64,000 nt of DNA from Syntrophobacterales bacterium (lineage in GTDB: Bacteria > Desulfobacterota > Desulfobaccia > Desulfobaccales > 0-14-0-80-60-11): assembly GCA_023512475.1 (NCBI GenBank), contig JAILZL010000001.1, positions 75,516 through 139,515 of the forward strand, written 5' to 3'. Shown here one piece after another: positions 15,223 to 24,076 of this stretch. The translations under genes were made by a program, and so were the position numbers. The notes beneath the pieces are model-generated. The model was given only the letters and a program-made list of their open reading frames with translations, was not told the DNA's origin and ran no database searches. Position 1 is the stretch's first letter; the number at the start of each line of letters is the position of its first letter.

Positions 15223-17586
15223 ATGCTTTTTTCCCGCCCACCCCACCTGCCGCGGGTGGAAAAATTCCGTCAGCGCCGCCGCCGGGCCCGCTGGCTGGGG
15301 GCCATTCTCTATGGCCTCATCCTGGCCGGCCTCCTGGGTGGGGCCGGCCTGGGGGTCTACGTTTATTATTTCCACCTCCAGGACCTGCCGGACATCTCCT
15401 CCATCAAGGAATACCGCCCCCCGGTGGTGACCCGCATCTATGCCCGGGACGGTCGCCAGATGGGGGAGTTTTACGCCGAACGGCGCATCGAGGTGCCCTA
15501 CAGCCGGCTGCCCCGGCATCTCATCCTGGCCTTTGTGGCCGCCGAGGACGCCCGTTTCTTTGAGCATCCCGGGGTGGACATCTTCGGCATCATCCGGGCC
15601 TTCTTCCGCAACCTGGAGGCCGGGGAGATCGTCCAGGGCGGCAGCACCATCACCCAGCAGTTGGTGAAGCGCATCCTTTTGACCTCGGAGAAGAGCTTCG
15701 GCCGTAAGATCAAGGAGGCGGTGCTGGCCTACCGCATTGACAATTACCTCACCAAGGAAGAGATCCTGGAGCTCTATCTCAACCAGATCTTTCTGGGCCA
15801 CGGGGCCTACGGGGTGGAGGCCGCGGCCCAGGAATACTTCTCCAAACACGTGGAGGACCTCACCCTGGCCGAGGCCGCCCTCCTGGCCGGCATCCCCAAG
15901 GCGCCCAGCCGCTATTCCCCGTACATGAACCCCCACCACGCCAAGGAGCGCCAGGCCTATGTGCTGCGCCGCATGGCCGAGGTGGGCTTCATCAGCCAGG
16001 CGGAGGCCCAGGCGGCTTTGCGTCAGGAAATCAAGCTGAAACCCCAGCGGCCGGGCTGGATCAAGGAGTGCGGCTACTTCACCGAGCACGTCCGGAGCCT
16101 CCTGGAGGAGCGTTTCGGCCGGGACCGGGTCCTGAATCTGGGTCTCCGGGTCTATACCACCGCCGATGTGGACCTGCACCGCCTGGGCCAGCAGGCCATC
16201 CGGGAAGGCATTGACGGGCTGGTGCGCCGCAACGGTTACCGGGGACCCCTGCGCCACGTCCAGGGCAAGGAACGCCTCGCCTACCAGCAGCGGCTGGAGC
16301 GCTATTACCAGAAATACCCCCCCCGGAAAGGCCAGCTGGCCAACGCCCTGGTGACCTCCGTGGACCGCAGATCCGGTCAGATCCAGCTGAAGCTGGGAAA
16401 CTACAGCGCGGTGCTGGTGCGGCCGGACGGGCGCTCGCCTGCGGGGTCCGCCGCCTTTCGGCCGGGGGACGTGGTGGCCGTGCGTCTCCTGGAGGAGGAC
16501 CGGGCCCGGAAGGTCTGGCAGGCGGCGGTGGAGCCTGCTCCTTTGGTGCAGGCGGCCCTGCTCTCCATGGAGCTGGAATCCGGCAAGGTGCGGACCCTGC
16601 TGGGCGGCAAGGACTTCACCGACAGCACCTTCAACCGGGCCACCCAGGCCCGCCGCCAGCCCGGCAGCGCCTTCAAGCCCATCATTTATGCCGCCGCGGT
16701 GGAGCGGGGCTACGGACCCAACTCCATCCTCCTGGATGAGCCCCTCTCCCTGCCCGGCGGCCGGGCCGGCCAGGTGTGGTCGCCCCAGAACTACGATCAC
16801 ACCTTTAGCGGCCCCATCACCCTGGCCACCGCCCTGGCCAAGTCCCGCAATGTCCCGGCGGTGCGCATGATGATGAGTCTCGGGGTGCCCGCCACCCTGG
16901 AGATGGCCAAAACCCTGGGCATCACCTCCCCCATCTACCCCAACTACGCCTCCGCCCTGGGGGCCTCGGAGGTGACCCTCCTGGAGCTCACCCGGGCCTA
17001 TTCGGTCTTCCCCAACCGGGGGGCCCTGGTGGAGCCCCTGTTCATTGAGCGCATCGAGGACCGGGATGGCCGGGTCCTTTATGAAGGGCGCCCCCAGCGC
17101 CGCCAGGCCATCTCCGCCCGCAGCGCCGACATCATGACCCAGTTGCTCGTGGGCGTGGTGGAACGGGGCACCGCCACCCGGGTGAAGGTGCTGGGCCGGC
17201 CGGTGGGCGGCAAAACCGGCACCACCAACAAGACCAAGGACGCCTGGTTTATCGGCTTCACCCCCTCGGTCATCACCGGGGTGTGGGTGGGCATGGATGA
17301 GGAACGCAGCCTGGGCCCCAAGGAGACCGGCAGCCAGGCGGCGGCCCCCATCTTCATCTCCTACATGAAGGAAGCCCTCAAGGGCCGGCCGCCGGAGCAG
17401 TTCCCGGCCCTCGGCGCCACCACCCTGGCCCGGGGCCAGGAGGAGGCGGGCCGCGATGACGAAGCCGACGCCGACGAGATCGAGGAGTACTACCCGGAGG
17501 AGGACGCCACCCTGACGGAGGTGCCGGCCAGCCCCAAAGCCCCGGTCTCACCGCGGCAGTTTTTCAAAAGCGATCTCGACGGTTAG
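15223..17586 (+). CDS. mrcA: Penicillin-binding protein 1A (bifunctional transglycosylase/transpeptidase)
   Basis: A 787-residue class A PBP. A basic cytoplasmic tail and a membrane helix (ILYGLILAGLLGGAGLGVYVYYF) are followed by the GT51 domain (catalytic Glu in AAEDARFFEHPGVD; QGGSTITQQL). An OB-like insert lies around residues 330-430. The transpeptidase has the nucleophile Ser in GSAFKP, SRN as the second motif and KTGTTNKTKDAW as the third. The acidic C-terminal tail (DDEADADEIEEYYPEED) is low complexity. GGGGAGG ten bases before ATG 15223 favours this start over ATG 15187. The enzyme builds and cross-links peptidoglycan at the periplasmic face. Confidence 0.95.
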   Translation: MLFSRPPHLPRVEKFRQRRRRARWLGAILYGLILAGLLGGAGLGVYVYYFHLQDLPDISSIKEYRPPVVTRIYARDGRQMGEFYAERRIEVPYSRLPRHLILAFVAAEDARFFEHPGVDIFGIIRAFFRNLEAGEIVQGGSTITQQLVKRILLTSEKSFGRKIKEAVLAYRIDNYLTKEEILELYLNQIFLGHGAYGVEAAAQEYFSKHVEDLTLAEAALLAGIPKAPSRYSPYMNPHHAKERQAYVLRRMAEVGFISQAEAQAALRQEIKLKPQRPGWIKECGYFTEHVRSLLEERFGRDRVLNLGLRVYTTADVDLHRLGQQAIREGIDGLVRRNGYRGPLRHVQGKERLAYQQRLERYYQKYPPRKGQLANALVTSVDRRSGQIQLKLGNYSAVLVRPDGRSPAGSAAFRPGDVVAVRLLEEDRARKVWQAAVEPAPLVQAALLSMELESGKVRTLLGGKDFTDSTFNRATQARRQPGSAFKPIIYAAAVERGYGPNSILLDEPLSLPGGRAGQVWSPQNYDHTFSGPITLATALAKSRNVPAVRMMMSLGVPATLEMAKTLGITSPIYPNYASALGASEVTLLELTRAYSVFPNRGALVEPLFIERIEDRDGRVLYEGRPQRRQAISARSADIMTQLLVGVVERGTATRVKVLGRPVGGKTGTTNKTKDAWFIGFTPSVITGVWVGMDEERSLGPKETGSQAAAPIFISYMKEALKGRPPEQFPALGATTLARGQEEAGRDDEADADEIEEYYPEEDATLTEVPASPKAPVSPRQFFKSDLDG

Positions 17587-17750
17587 GCTTGCCTTGCCCG
17601 GCTCCTTGGGTTACAGTGAACCCATAACACGGCGGCAGCAGGCACCCGCCTCTGGCCCGCCCGGATGCCGGACGCCCGGTGAGGCCCCGGTTCCATGCCG
17701 GCCGCCGTCCCCCTGCCCGGTCCGTTTTCAGCAAAGAGGCCTGATTCCCC

Positions 17751-18590
17751 ATGCGTGACATCCATGTGCAGGATATCATCGCGGCCGTCAAACAGGCCGC
17801 CATCACCGCCAATTATGTCATCGGCCCGGACCTGCTGGCCGCCTTCCGGCGCGGCCTGGCGGAGGAGGAGTCCCCCACCGGCCGGGAAATCTTCCGCCAG
17901 CTCATCGAAAACGCTCAGGTGGCCGATAGGGAATGTGTCCCCTTATGCCAGGACTGCGGGCTGATGGTCATCTTTGCCGAGGTGGGCCAGGAGGTGCGCA
18001 TCGTCGGGGGGGAGTTCCAGGCGGCCCTGCAGGAGGGGGTGCGCCAGGGCTACCAGGAGGGCTATCTGCGCAAGTCCGTCTGCCATCCCCTCACCCGGAA
18101 GAACACCGGGGACAACACCCCAGCGGTGATCCACACCGAGATCGTCCCCGGCGACCGCCTCAAGCTCTGGGTGGTGCCCAAAGGCGGCGGCAGCGAAAAC
18201 ATGAGCCGGCTGTTCATGCTCAAACCGGCCCAGGGCTGGGAGGGCATCAAGGAAGCGGTGGTGGCCACGGTCAGGGAGGCGGGGCCCAACGCCTGCCCCC
18301 CGTATATTGTCGGGGTGGGTATCGGCGGTAATTTCGAGCGCGCCGCCCTGTTGGCCAAAAAATCCCTGCTCCGGGAGCTGGGGAGCCCCAACCCGGACCC
18401 GGAGCTGGCCCCCCTGGAAGAGGAACTCCTCGCAGCCGTCAATGATCTGGGGATCGGCCCCCAGGGGTTGGGAGGCCGCCTCACCGCCCTGGGGGTGCAT
18501 ATCCTGATGCAGCCCTGCCACATCGCCAGCCTGCCGGTGGCGGTGAACATCCAGTGCCATTCCTCCCGGCACCGGGAAGTGGAGTTGTAA
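17751..18590 (+). CDS. Class I fumarate hydratase, alpha subunit (or tartrate dehydratase alpha)
   Basis: A 279-residue N-terminal-type subunit of the oxygen-sensitive [4Fe-4S] fumarase family. Cysteines likely to hold the cluster are in VPLCQDCGL, NACPP and the C-terminal region MQPCHIASLP. Signature segments are NTGDNTPAVIHTEIVPGD and KGGGSENMSRLFML. The beta subunit follows after 44 bases. Fumarase is preferred over tartrate dehydratase because of the anaerobic C4 and acetate metabolism expected here, but the two activities cannot be told apart from sequence alone. AAGAGGCC lies just upstream of the ATG. Confidence 0.92.
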   Translation: MRDIHVQDIIAAVKQAAITANYVIGPDLLAAFRRGLAEEESPTGREIFRQLIENAQVADRECVPLCQDCGLMVIFAEVGQEVRIVGGEFQAALQEGVRQGYQEGYLRKSVCHPLTRKNTGDNTPAVIHTEIVPGDRLKLWVVPKGGGSENMSRLFMLKPAQGWEGIKEAVVATVREAGPNACPPYIVGVGIGGNFERAALLAKKSLLRELGSPNPDPELAPLEEELLAAVNDLGIGPQGLGGRLTALGVHILMQPCHIASLPVAVNIQCHSSRHREVEL

Positions 18591-18634
18591 GGATGGCGGC
18601 GCCCCGGCGCCGACAAGACTGATCCGAGGTCGCC

Positions 18635-19195
18635 ATGCCCAAAGATGTGCGCCTGACGCCCCCGCTCACCACCGCTGATGTCCTGCCCCTGGAGATCGGC
18701 GACCGGGTGCTGGTGAGCGGGGTGATTTACACGGCCCGGGATGCCGCCCACCGGCGGCTCCTGGAGCTTCTGGCTGCCGGTCAGCCCCTGCCGGTGGACT
18801 TTCAGGGCCAGGTCCTGTATTATGTGGGGCCCTCGCCCGCCCGGCCCGGCCGGGTCATCGGCGCCGCCGGCCCCACCACCGCCACCCGCATGGACGTCTA
18901 CACCCCCACCCTGCTCCGGTTGGGGCTCAAGGCCATGATCGGCAAGGGCCGCCGCAGCCCCGAGGTCATCGCCGCCCTCAAGGAGTACCAGGCGGTGTAT
19001 CTGGGAGCCACCGGTGGGGCCGGCGCCCTCATCTCCCAATGCATCCGGGAGGCGGAGGTGGTGGCCTTCGAGGATCTGGGGCCGGAAGCCATCCACCGCC
19101 TGGTGGTGGAGGACCTGCCCACCATCGTCATCAATGATTGTGCCGGTCGGGATCTGTATGATGAGGGTCTGAGGCGCTATGCCCGCACCGCCTGA
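18635..19195 (+). CDS. Class I fumarate hydratase, beta subunit
   Basis: A 186-residue C-terminal-type subunit that completes the two-subunit class I fumarase. Recognisable parts are LEIGDRVLVSGVIYTARDAAHRRL, YYVGPSPARPGRVIGAAGPTT split over residues 66-88, ATRMDVYTPTLL, MIGKGRRS and the terminal NDCAGRDLYDEG. In single-chain fumarases this is the swivelling C-terminal domain. It lies directly after the alpha subunit with no terminator between, so cotranscription is expected. Confidence 0.92.
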   Translation: MPKDVRLTPPLTTADVLPLEIGDRVLVSGVIYTARDAAHRRLLELLAAGQPLPVDFQGQVLYYVGPSPARPGRVIGAAGPTTATRMDVYTPTLLRLGLKAMIGKGRRSPEVIAALKEYQAVYLGATGGAGALISQCIREAEVVAFEDLGPEAIHRLVVEDLPTIVINDCAGRDLYDEGLRRYARTA

Positions 19196-19290
19196 GGCCG
19201 GCGGGAGCAGCCGGCTTCGCCCCCCTGAGGCCCCAGGCAGCCCGGAACCTCCGGCCGCTGTGCCGGCGACTCCCTGAGAGCCGAACCTTT

Positions 19291-20661
19291 ATGCCCCACG
19301 ATTTGGACAAAATCGCCGCCCGAGTCAGGGAAAAGCGGGAATCCTTCCGGGAATACCGCTTCACCGAACTGGAGAACGACGCCCTCAAGACCTTCTTCGA
19401 CCTGGCCCAGGAATACGAAACCCTGGACAACTTTTACCGGGTGGTGGTGACCGTCCTCAAGGAGTACTTCGGCTGGGAGACCCGCCTGTATCTCCTGCGC
19501 CAGGACGGCCGCCTGGAGACGGTGGTGGACAGCCGGGAAGGGGTCCTCCCCGAGCGCCCCCTGGCCCCACCCGGAGTGGAGCTGGCGGGACAGGCTTATG
19601 CCTTAGAGGAGGCCTGGCTGGTGCCCATCCGGGGCAATCTCCTGCTGGTGGAGCGCCTCCCCTTCTATGCCAAGGAGCAGCTCATCGGCATGCTGGAGGT
19701 CTCCCCCGCCGCCGCTCTCTCCCAGCACAACCGCTTCTTCCTGGAAAAATACGCCAACCGGCTGGGCTACAACCTGCACTCCAAGGTCATCTACTGGCAG
19801 AACATCCAGCACATCCGCTTCATCAACAGCCTGGTGGCGGACATTGAGCACAACGTCATCGTGCCCAACATCGCCCTGAGCCTGTATCTGCGCCATCTCC
19901 GGGACAAGATCCGCACCCTGGAGGAGCTGGAGTGCGCCTGCGAGATCCGCACCGAGAAGTGCGAGAAATTTCCCGAGGCCCAGGCCACCTTCCGCCAGCT
20001 CATCCAGGGGCTGAAGCACGATTACCACACCCTGGAGCAGCAATACAAAGGCATCAGCCTGTTCATCGAATCCCTCTTCCGCCCCTCTCATTTCCAGCGG
20101 GGCCACCTGGTGCTCCGGCGGCGGCCCCACCGGGTGATGAGCGACATCATCCAGCCCCAGCTGCAGCTCTTTCTCCCCCGCCTCAAGGAGCGGGGCATCG
20201 AGATCGACGTCGCCCTGGGCGGGGTGCCCGATGAAGAGATCCTGCTCTCCGTGGACAAGGGCCTCATGGCCCAGGTGTATGCCAATCTCTTCTCCAATGC
20301 GGTGAAATACACCCGCCCCAATCATGAGGGGCGCAAATACATCTCCTTCGGGCGGGAAATCCTCCGGGACTACTTCGGACCGGGGAAACACGGCTGCAAG
20401 TTCAACGTCTTTTCCACCGGCCCCCATCTTCCTCCGGAGGATGTGCCCCACATCTTTGAAGAGGGCTATCGCGGCCACAACATCAACGGCGAAGCCGGCA
20501 CCGGCCGGGGCCTCTATTTCGTGCGCAACGTCATCGAAACCCACGGCGGCCAGGTGGGCTATGAGCCCACCCCCGGGGGCAACAATTTTTACTTCATTCT
20601 GCCCATGATGGAGGTGCCGGAGGCCTCCTTCGCGGCCAAGGTGGCCTCCGGCGGTGTCTGA
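19291..20661 (+). CDS. Soluble sensor histidine kinase with GAF-like input domain
   Basis: A 456-residue kinase without membrane helices. Residues about 45-175 look like a GAF-type sensor (LDNFYRVVVTVLKEYFGWETRLYLL). The phospho-acceptor region is atypical, with the probable His in ADIEHNVIVPNIAL. The ATPase domain has the N box NLFSNAVKYT and a glycine box GEAGTGRGLYFVRNV. A linker with three Cys (CACEIRTEKCEKF) could sense redox state or bind metal. No response regulator is adjacent. The downstream gene is a small coiled-coil protein, and the fumarase genes are upstream. Confidence 0.85.
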   Translation: MPHDLDKIAARVREKRESFREYRFTELENDALKTFFDLAQEYETLDNFYRVVVTVLKEYFGWETRLYLLRQDGRLETVVDSREGVLPERPLAPPGVELAGQAYALEEAWLVPIRGNLLLVERLPFYAKEQLIGMLEVSPAAALSQHNRFFLEKYANRLGYNLHSKVIYWQNIQHIRFINSLVADIEHNVIVPNIALSLYLRHLRDKIRTLEELECACEIRTEKCEKFPEAQATFRQLIQGLKHDYHTLEQQYKGISLFIESLFRPSHFQRGHLVLRRRPHRVMSDIIQPQLQLFLPRLKERGIEIDVALGGVPDEEILLSVDKGLMAQVYANLFSNAVKYTRPNHEGRKYISFGREILRDYFGPGKHGCKFNVFSTGPHLPPEDVPHIFEEGYRGHNINGEAGTGRGLYFVRNVIETHGGQVGYEPTPGGNNFYFILPMMEVPEASFAAKVASGGV

Positions 20662-20927
20662 GGGGCTTTGGCACGTGGTTGAAAAAAGGTTATTCGGGGA
20701 AGGGGGCAGGGGCCACAGACCTGCCCCTCCCCCGAGATGCGGGTTCGCCAAACCGGCACAATCGGCCGGCCTCTCTTTCACCAGCCTGTAAGGCCGGCCA
20801 CGGTGCTGAGAGGCTCCCGGCCCTGGGAAAAAGGAGGGCGTGGGGCCGTGACCCCGCCCCCAGAGCCGGCCCGGGGTGGCCTGCAGCTCCCCCCACCCGA
20901 GGAGAGAGGGCTCCACCGGAAAACGCC

Positions 20928-21131
20928 ATGTCCATCAAATATCTGGCCCAGGAACTTTACCGCCTCAGCCGGCGGGTGGATGAGCTGGAAAAACAGCTGA
21001 AAGGCTTCCGGGAACGGGGCGAACCCTCCCCGGAATGGGCCCGGCTGGAGGCCGAGCTGGCGGAGGCCGTCAAAGAGCGGGACCGCCTGCGGGCCGTCCT
21101 GGAGGCCAAAAAGGAAAAGCCCTTGGTCTGA
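20928..21131 (+). CDS. Small coiled-coil protein (67 aa)
   Basis: Not a recognised family. The 67 residues are almost entirely amphipathic helix with heptad spacing (LYRLSRRVDELEKQLK, then LEAELAEAVKERDRLRAVLEAKKEK), so a coiled-coil dimer is likely. GAGGAGAGAGG is about 18 bases before ATG 20928, rather far, so translation may be weak. It lies 266 bases after the histidine kinase gene on the same strand. Confidence 0.55.
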   Translation: MSIKYLAQELYRLSRRVDELEKQLKGFRERGEPSPEWARLEAELAEAVKERDRLRAVLEAKKEKPLV

Positions 21132-21296
21132 CCGGCCCCCGCCGGGAGGATGCAGGGCAAAGGGGTGGGGGCTGCCCGCCCCGCCTGCCGGGCGCGGCGC
21201 CCCGGGAGGGGGAAGGCCGGGCGGCTCCCGACCCTGGGCACCCAGGAGCCGGGCCCCGGGCCGGCACCGCCCCGGACGGCGGGAGGGGTGCCCGCG

Positions 21297-21584
21297 TCAG
21301 CACAGCCAGCAGCCGGCCTCCCGGATCTGTTCGTACCATTTCTGGAGCAGGGGCGCCCGGTCCTTCTTGGTGAGAAACAAGAGCTGCAGCACCTGGCGCA
21401 TGTCGATGAAGCCGGCAAAATAGGCGTATTTCACCAGGTTTTCCAGGTTTTCCGGGGAGAACTCCCGGGCCTTCTCCGGCACCCGCTCCCAGAAATCCTC
21501 CGCCTGGATGATCTCCTTCACCCGCTGGTAATGCTCCCGCAGCTGCTCTTCTGTGGGAGTCCTCACCGAGCCGACCTGAACCAT
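21297..21584 (-). CDS. Small helical hypothetical protein (95 aa)
   Basis: Not assigned to a family. A 95-residue mostly helical protein with the segments REHYQRVKEIIQAEDFWERVP and NLVKYAYFAGFIDMRQVLQLLFL. It ends in CWLC, a C-terminal CxxC motif that could bind metal or a thiol partner. AAGAGGCG precedes ATG 21584; longer starts run into the 3' end of the upstream FAD gene. It is 68 bases downstream of that gene and possibly in one transcript. Confidence 0.6.
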   Translation of the reverse strand: MVQVGSVRTPTEEQLREHYQRVKEIIQAEDFWERVPEKAREFSPENLENLVKYAYFAGFIDMRQVLQLLFLTKKDRAPLLQKWYEQIREAGCWLC

Positions 21585-21652
21585 CGCCTCTTGCCCCCGG
21601 GTGTCTGAAGGGATTGAGCCTCTCGTAAGGAGAGGCAAAAAAGCCCGGACCT

Positions 21653-23137
21653 CTAGCCTTTTTCCCCTGAAGCCAGCACCTCCCGGGCCCGCCGGGCCGC
21701 CTTTTGCCCCTCCAGGATGGCCGCCTCCACGCACGGCAGGCCCGCCAGATCGGAGTGGGCCAGGATCAGGCGGCCCTGCACCGGACGGGGCCGCCCCTCC
21801 TGGCGCAGCCGGGTGAGAAAACCGGGATAAGGCACCACCTGGGCGTGCCCGAAGCGATACAGGCGCACCTCCTCCACGCCGGCCGCCGCCTCCGGAAAAT
21901 GCCGGGCCACTGCCCTAAGCAGCCGCGTCGCCTGCTCTGCCTCCGGCTGCTGCAGCAGCTGCGGCCGGCCCCCCGGGAAGGGCTGGGGGGCATAGAGGAT
22001 CATGGCCTTCCGGGCCTGCGGGGGCGACCCCCGGGGGGAGAGGATGAAATCCGAAAAGGCCTCCTCCCCCATCATCCAGTTCTCATACCCCGGGGCCTGG
22101 ATGTTAAGGGGCCCGAGCAGGGCGGCCACCACATAGCTGCTGTAGCGGAAATGCTCAAAATCCTCCGCCCCCCAGCCGCTCTCCGGGGGGAGAAGATGGT
22201 GCATGGCGAATTTCCCGCCCGCCAGGATCACCGCCTGGGCCTCCACCAGGAGGGTCTCCCCCTCCGCTGCCCGGGCCAACAGTCGGACCCGGTCCCGGGT
22301 GCAGGTCAGCCCCACCACCACCCGGCCCACCAGGGGCTGCCGGGGCAGGGCCGCAGTCAGGGCCCTCACCAGGCGGGCGTTTCCCTCCGGAAAGGCCATA
22401 ATCCGGGAGGCCTCCGAAAATTCCGACATGAGAAAGCTCACACCCGCCCACGCGGAGACCTGGTGGGGCAGAGCCCCCAGGCAGGAGACGCAGTAGGGGG
22501 CGAAAAAGGCGGTGGCCACCGGAGGCAGACCCCGTTCCCGCTCCAGATAGTCCGCCAGCGACCGGCGGTCCAGCTCCGGATGGCTGAAGTCCTCCCCCAG
22601 GGGGTCCCACTCCTCCTCCCAGGCCGCCAGGTCCTCCGCCAGACGCAGCAGCCCCTCCCGCACCGCCGCCCCGAAGGGCAACTGCCGCACCCCCCGGGCG
22701 CTGTAGCAATCCGGAAACCACTGCCCCCGATAGTACAGGGCGCTGGCCGGGGGCTCCACCACCGCCGCCTCCACCGGCAGGCCCAGGTCCCGGTACCAGG
22801 CGGCCCAGGCCCCGTTCCAGGGATAATAGGAGTAAGCCGAGCCCGCGGGATAGGGGATCCCCGCATACTCATCCGCCAGGCAGACACCCCCCGGCTGAGT
22901 CCCGGCCTCCAGCACCACTACCTCCCGGTCCCGGAGATGGTAGGCCGCGGTGAGGCCGGAGAGTCCGGCCCCCACCACCGCCACCTCCACCCGCAGGTCC
23001 GGCCGGTCCGGCCACGCCCCGGGAGGCTCCCCGGGAGGAAGAAAATGCCGATGGCAGGGTCCGGCCACTTCCCCCCGCCACTTCCGGATCAGGGGGCGGG
23101 TGGTGCCGCCGGGCACTGGGTCACTTTGGTCCGTCAT
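21653..23137 (-). CDS. FAD-dependent amine oxidase/protoporphyrinogen oxidase-like protein
   Basis: A 494-residue flavoprotein. The Rossmann FAD motif is VAVVGAGLSGLTAAYHL, with the ribose-binding Glu in VVVLEAGTQPGG. The rest follows the NAD(P)-binding_8/amino-oxidase layout, ending with LILAHSDLAGLPCVEAAILEGQKAA, the second FAD-contact segment. The family covers amine oxidases, carotenoid desaturases and protoporphyrinogen oxidases. No haem or carotenoid gene is adjacent, so the substrate is unknown. GGAGTGAGAACAG precedes the ATG. LarB and an HpnI-like gene follow upstream on the same strand. Confidence 0.82.
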   Translation of the reverse strand: MTDQSDPVPGGTTRPLIRKWRGEVAGPCHRHFLPPGEPPGAWPDRPDLRVEVAVVGAGLSGLTAAYHLRDREVVVLEAGTQPGGVCLADEYAGIPYPAGSAYSYYPWNGAWAAWYRDLGLPVEAAVVEPPASALYYRGQWFPDCYSARGVRQLPFGAAVREGLLRLAEDLAAWEEEWDPLGEDFSHPELDRRSLADYLERERGLPPVATAFFAPYCVSCLGALPHQVSAWAGVSFLMSEFSEASRIMAFPEGNARLVRALTAALPRQPLVGRVVVGLTCTRDRVRLLARAAEGETLLVEAQAVILAGGKFAMHHLLPPESGWGAEDFEHFRYSSYVVAALLGPLNIQAPGYENWMMGEEAFSDFILSPRGSPPQARKAMILYAPQPFPGGRPQLLQQPEAEQATRLLRAVARHFPEAAAGVEEVRLYRFGHAQVVPYPGFLTRLRQEGRPRPVQGRLILAHSDLAGLPCVEAAILEGQKAARRAREVLASGEKG

Positions 23138-23212
23138 CTGTTCTCACTCCGGCCGGAAGCGCCCGGCACCCGGTGGCCGGGAGGCCGGGAGGCGCCGGCC
23201 GGTGGGGTCTCC

Positions 23213-23965
23213 TCACTCCTTGCGGTTGATCAGGGCCGCCAGATAGCCGGCCCCGAAGCCGTTGTCAATATTCACCACCGCCACCCCGTTGGCGCAGGAG
23301 TTGAGCATGGCCAGCAGGGCCGCCAGCCCCCCGAAACTGGCGCCATACCCCACGCTGGTGGGCACCGCCACCACCGGCCGGTCCACCAGCCCGGCCACCA
23401 CGCTGGGGAGAGCCCCTTCCATGCCGGCCACCACCACAAACACCCCCGCCTCCCGGAACAGGTGGCGGTAGGAAAGAAGCCGGTGCAGCCCGGCCACCCC
23501 GCAATCGTAAATGGTCTCCACCCGGTTGCCCATGATGCGGGCGGTGACCGCCGCCTCTTCCGCCACCGGGATGTCGGAGGTGCCGGCGCTCAGCACCAGC
23601 ACCAGCCCCCGTCCCCGGTCCGGGATCTCCCCCCGACTTAAGGTCAGGGTCCGGGACGCGGAATAATAGACCGCGGCGGGAAATTCCTCCCCCAGCTCCT
23701 CGGCCTGGGACGGCGGCACCCGGGTCACGAGGATATGCGGGGAGCGGGTCCAGAGGGCCTTAAGGATGGCCTTGAGCTGGGCCGTCTCCTTACCCGGCGC
23801 GAAGACCACTTCCGGAAAGCCCTGACGCAGGGCCCGGTGGTGGTCCACCCGGGCAAAACCCAGATCCTCAAAGGGCAGCGCCCGCAGGCGGTCCACGGCC
23901 TCGGCCACCGTGAGACGCCCGGCCTGCACTTCCTTTAAAATCTCCTCAATATGGGTGGCATCCAT
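23213..23965 (-). CDS. larB: Nickel-pincer cofactor biosynthesis protein LarB
   Basis: LarB carboxylates and hydrolyses nicotinic acid adenine dinucleotide to pyridinium-3,5-biscarboxylate mononucleotide, the first step to the nickel-pincer cofactor of lactate racemase and related enzymes. The 250-residue protein has the N-terminal LarB region (EILKEVQAGRLTVAEAVDRL, EDLGFARVDHHRALRQGFPE). A PurE/AIRC-like domain follows (VLSAGTSDIPVAEEAAVTA, GMEGALPSVVAGL, PTSVGYGASFGGLAALLAMLNSCANGV). The longer start at 24037 adds 24 non-family residues, so ATG 23965 is used although no strong SD is seen. LarC and LarE are not in the window. Confidence 0.93.
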   Translation of the reverse strand: MDATHIEEILKEVQAGRLTVAEAVDRLRALPFEDLGFARVDHHRALRQGFPEVVFAPGKETAQLKAILKALWTRSPHILVTRVPPSQAEELGEEFPAAVYYSASRTLTLSRGEIPDRGRGLVLVLSAGTSDIPVAEEAAVTARIMGNRVETIYDCGVAGLHRLLSYRHLFREAGVFVVVAGMEGALPSVVAGLVDRPVVAVPTSVGYGASFGGLAALLAMLNSCANGVAVVNIDNGFGAGYLAALINRKE

Positions 23966-24076
23966 GATGGACTTTTGGGCGTCCGGGCCAGGTACTCCCG
24001 GCCCGCCGCGCCGGTAACAAGGTTGTAAATAGACCATATTCCCGGCCTCTGCGACCGGGCTGAGGGAAGAAGGCGG

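Noticed and set aside
14665-16800. 711-codon minus-strand ORF across PBP1A
   Set aside because: Shadow of PBP1A: composition rich in G, H, L and Q, no start signal and no recognised domain.
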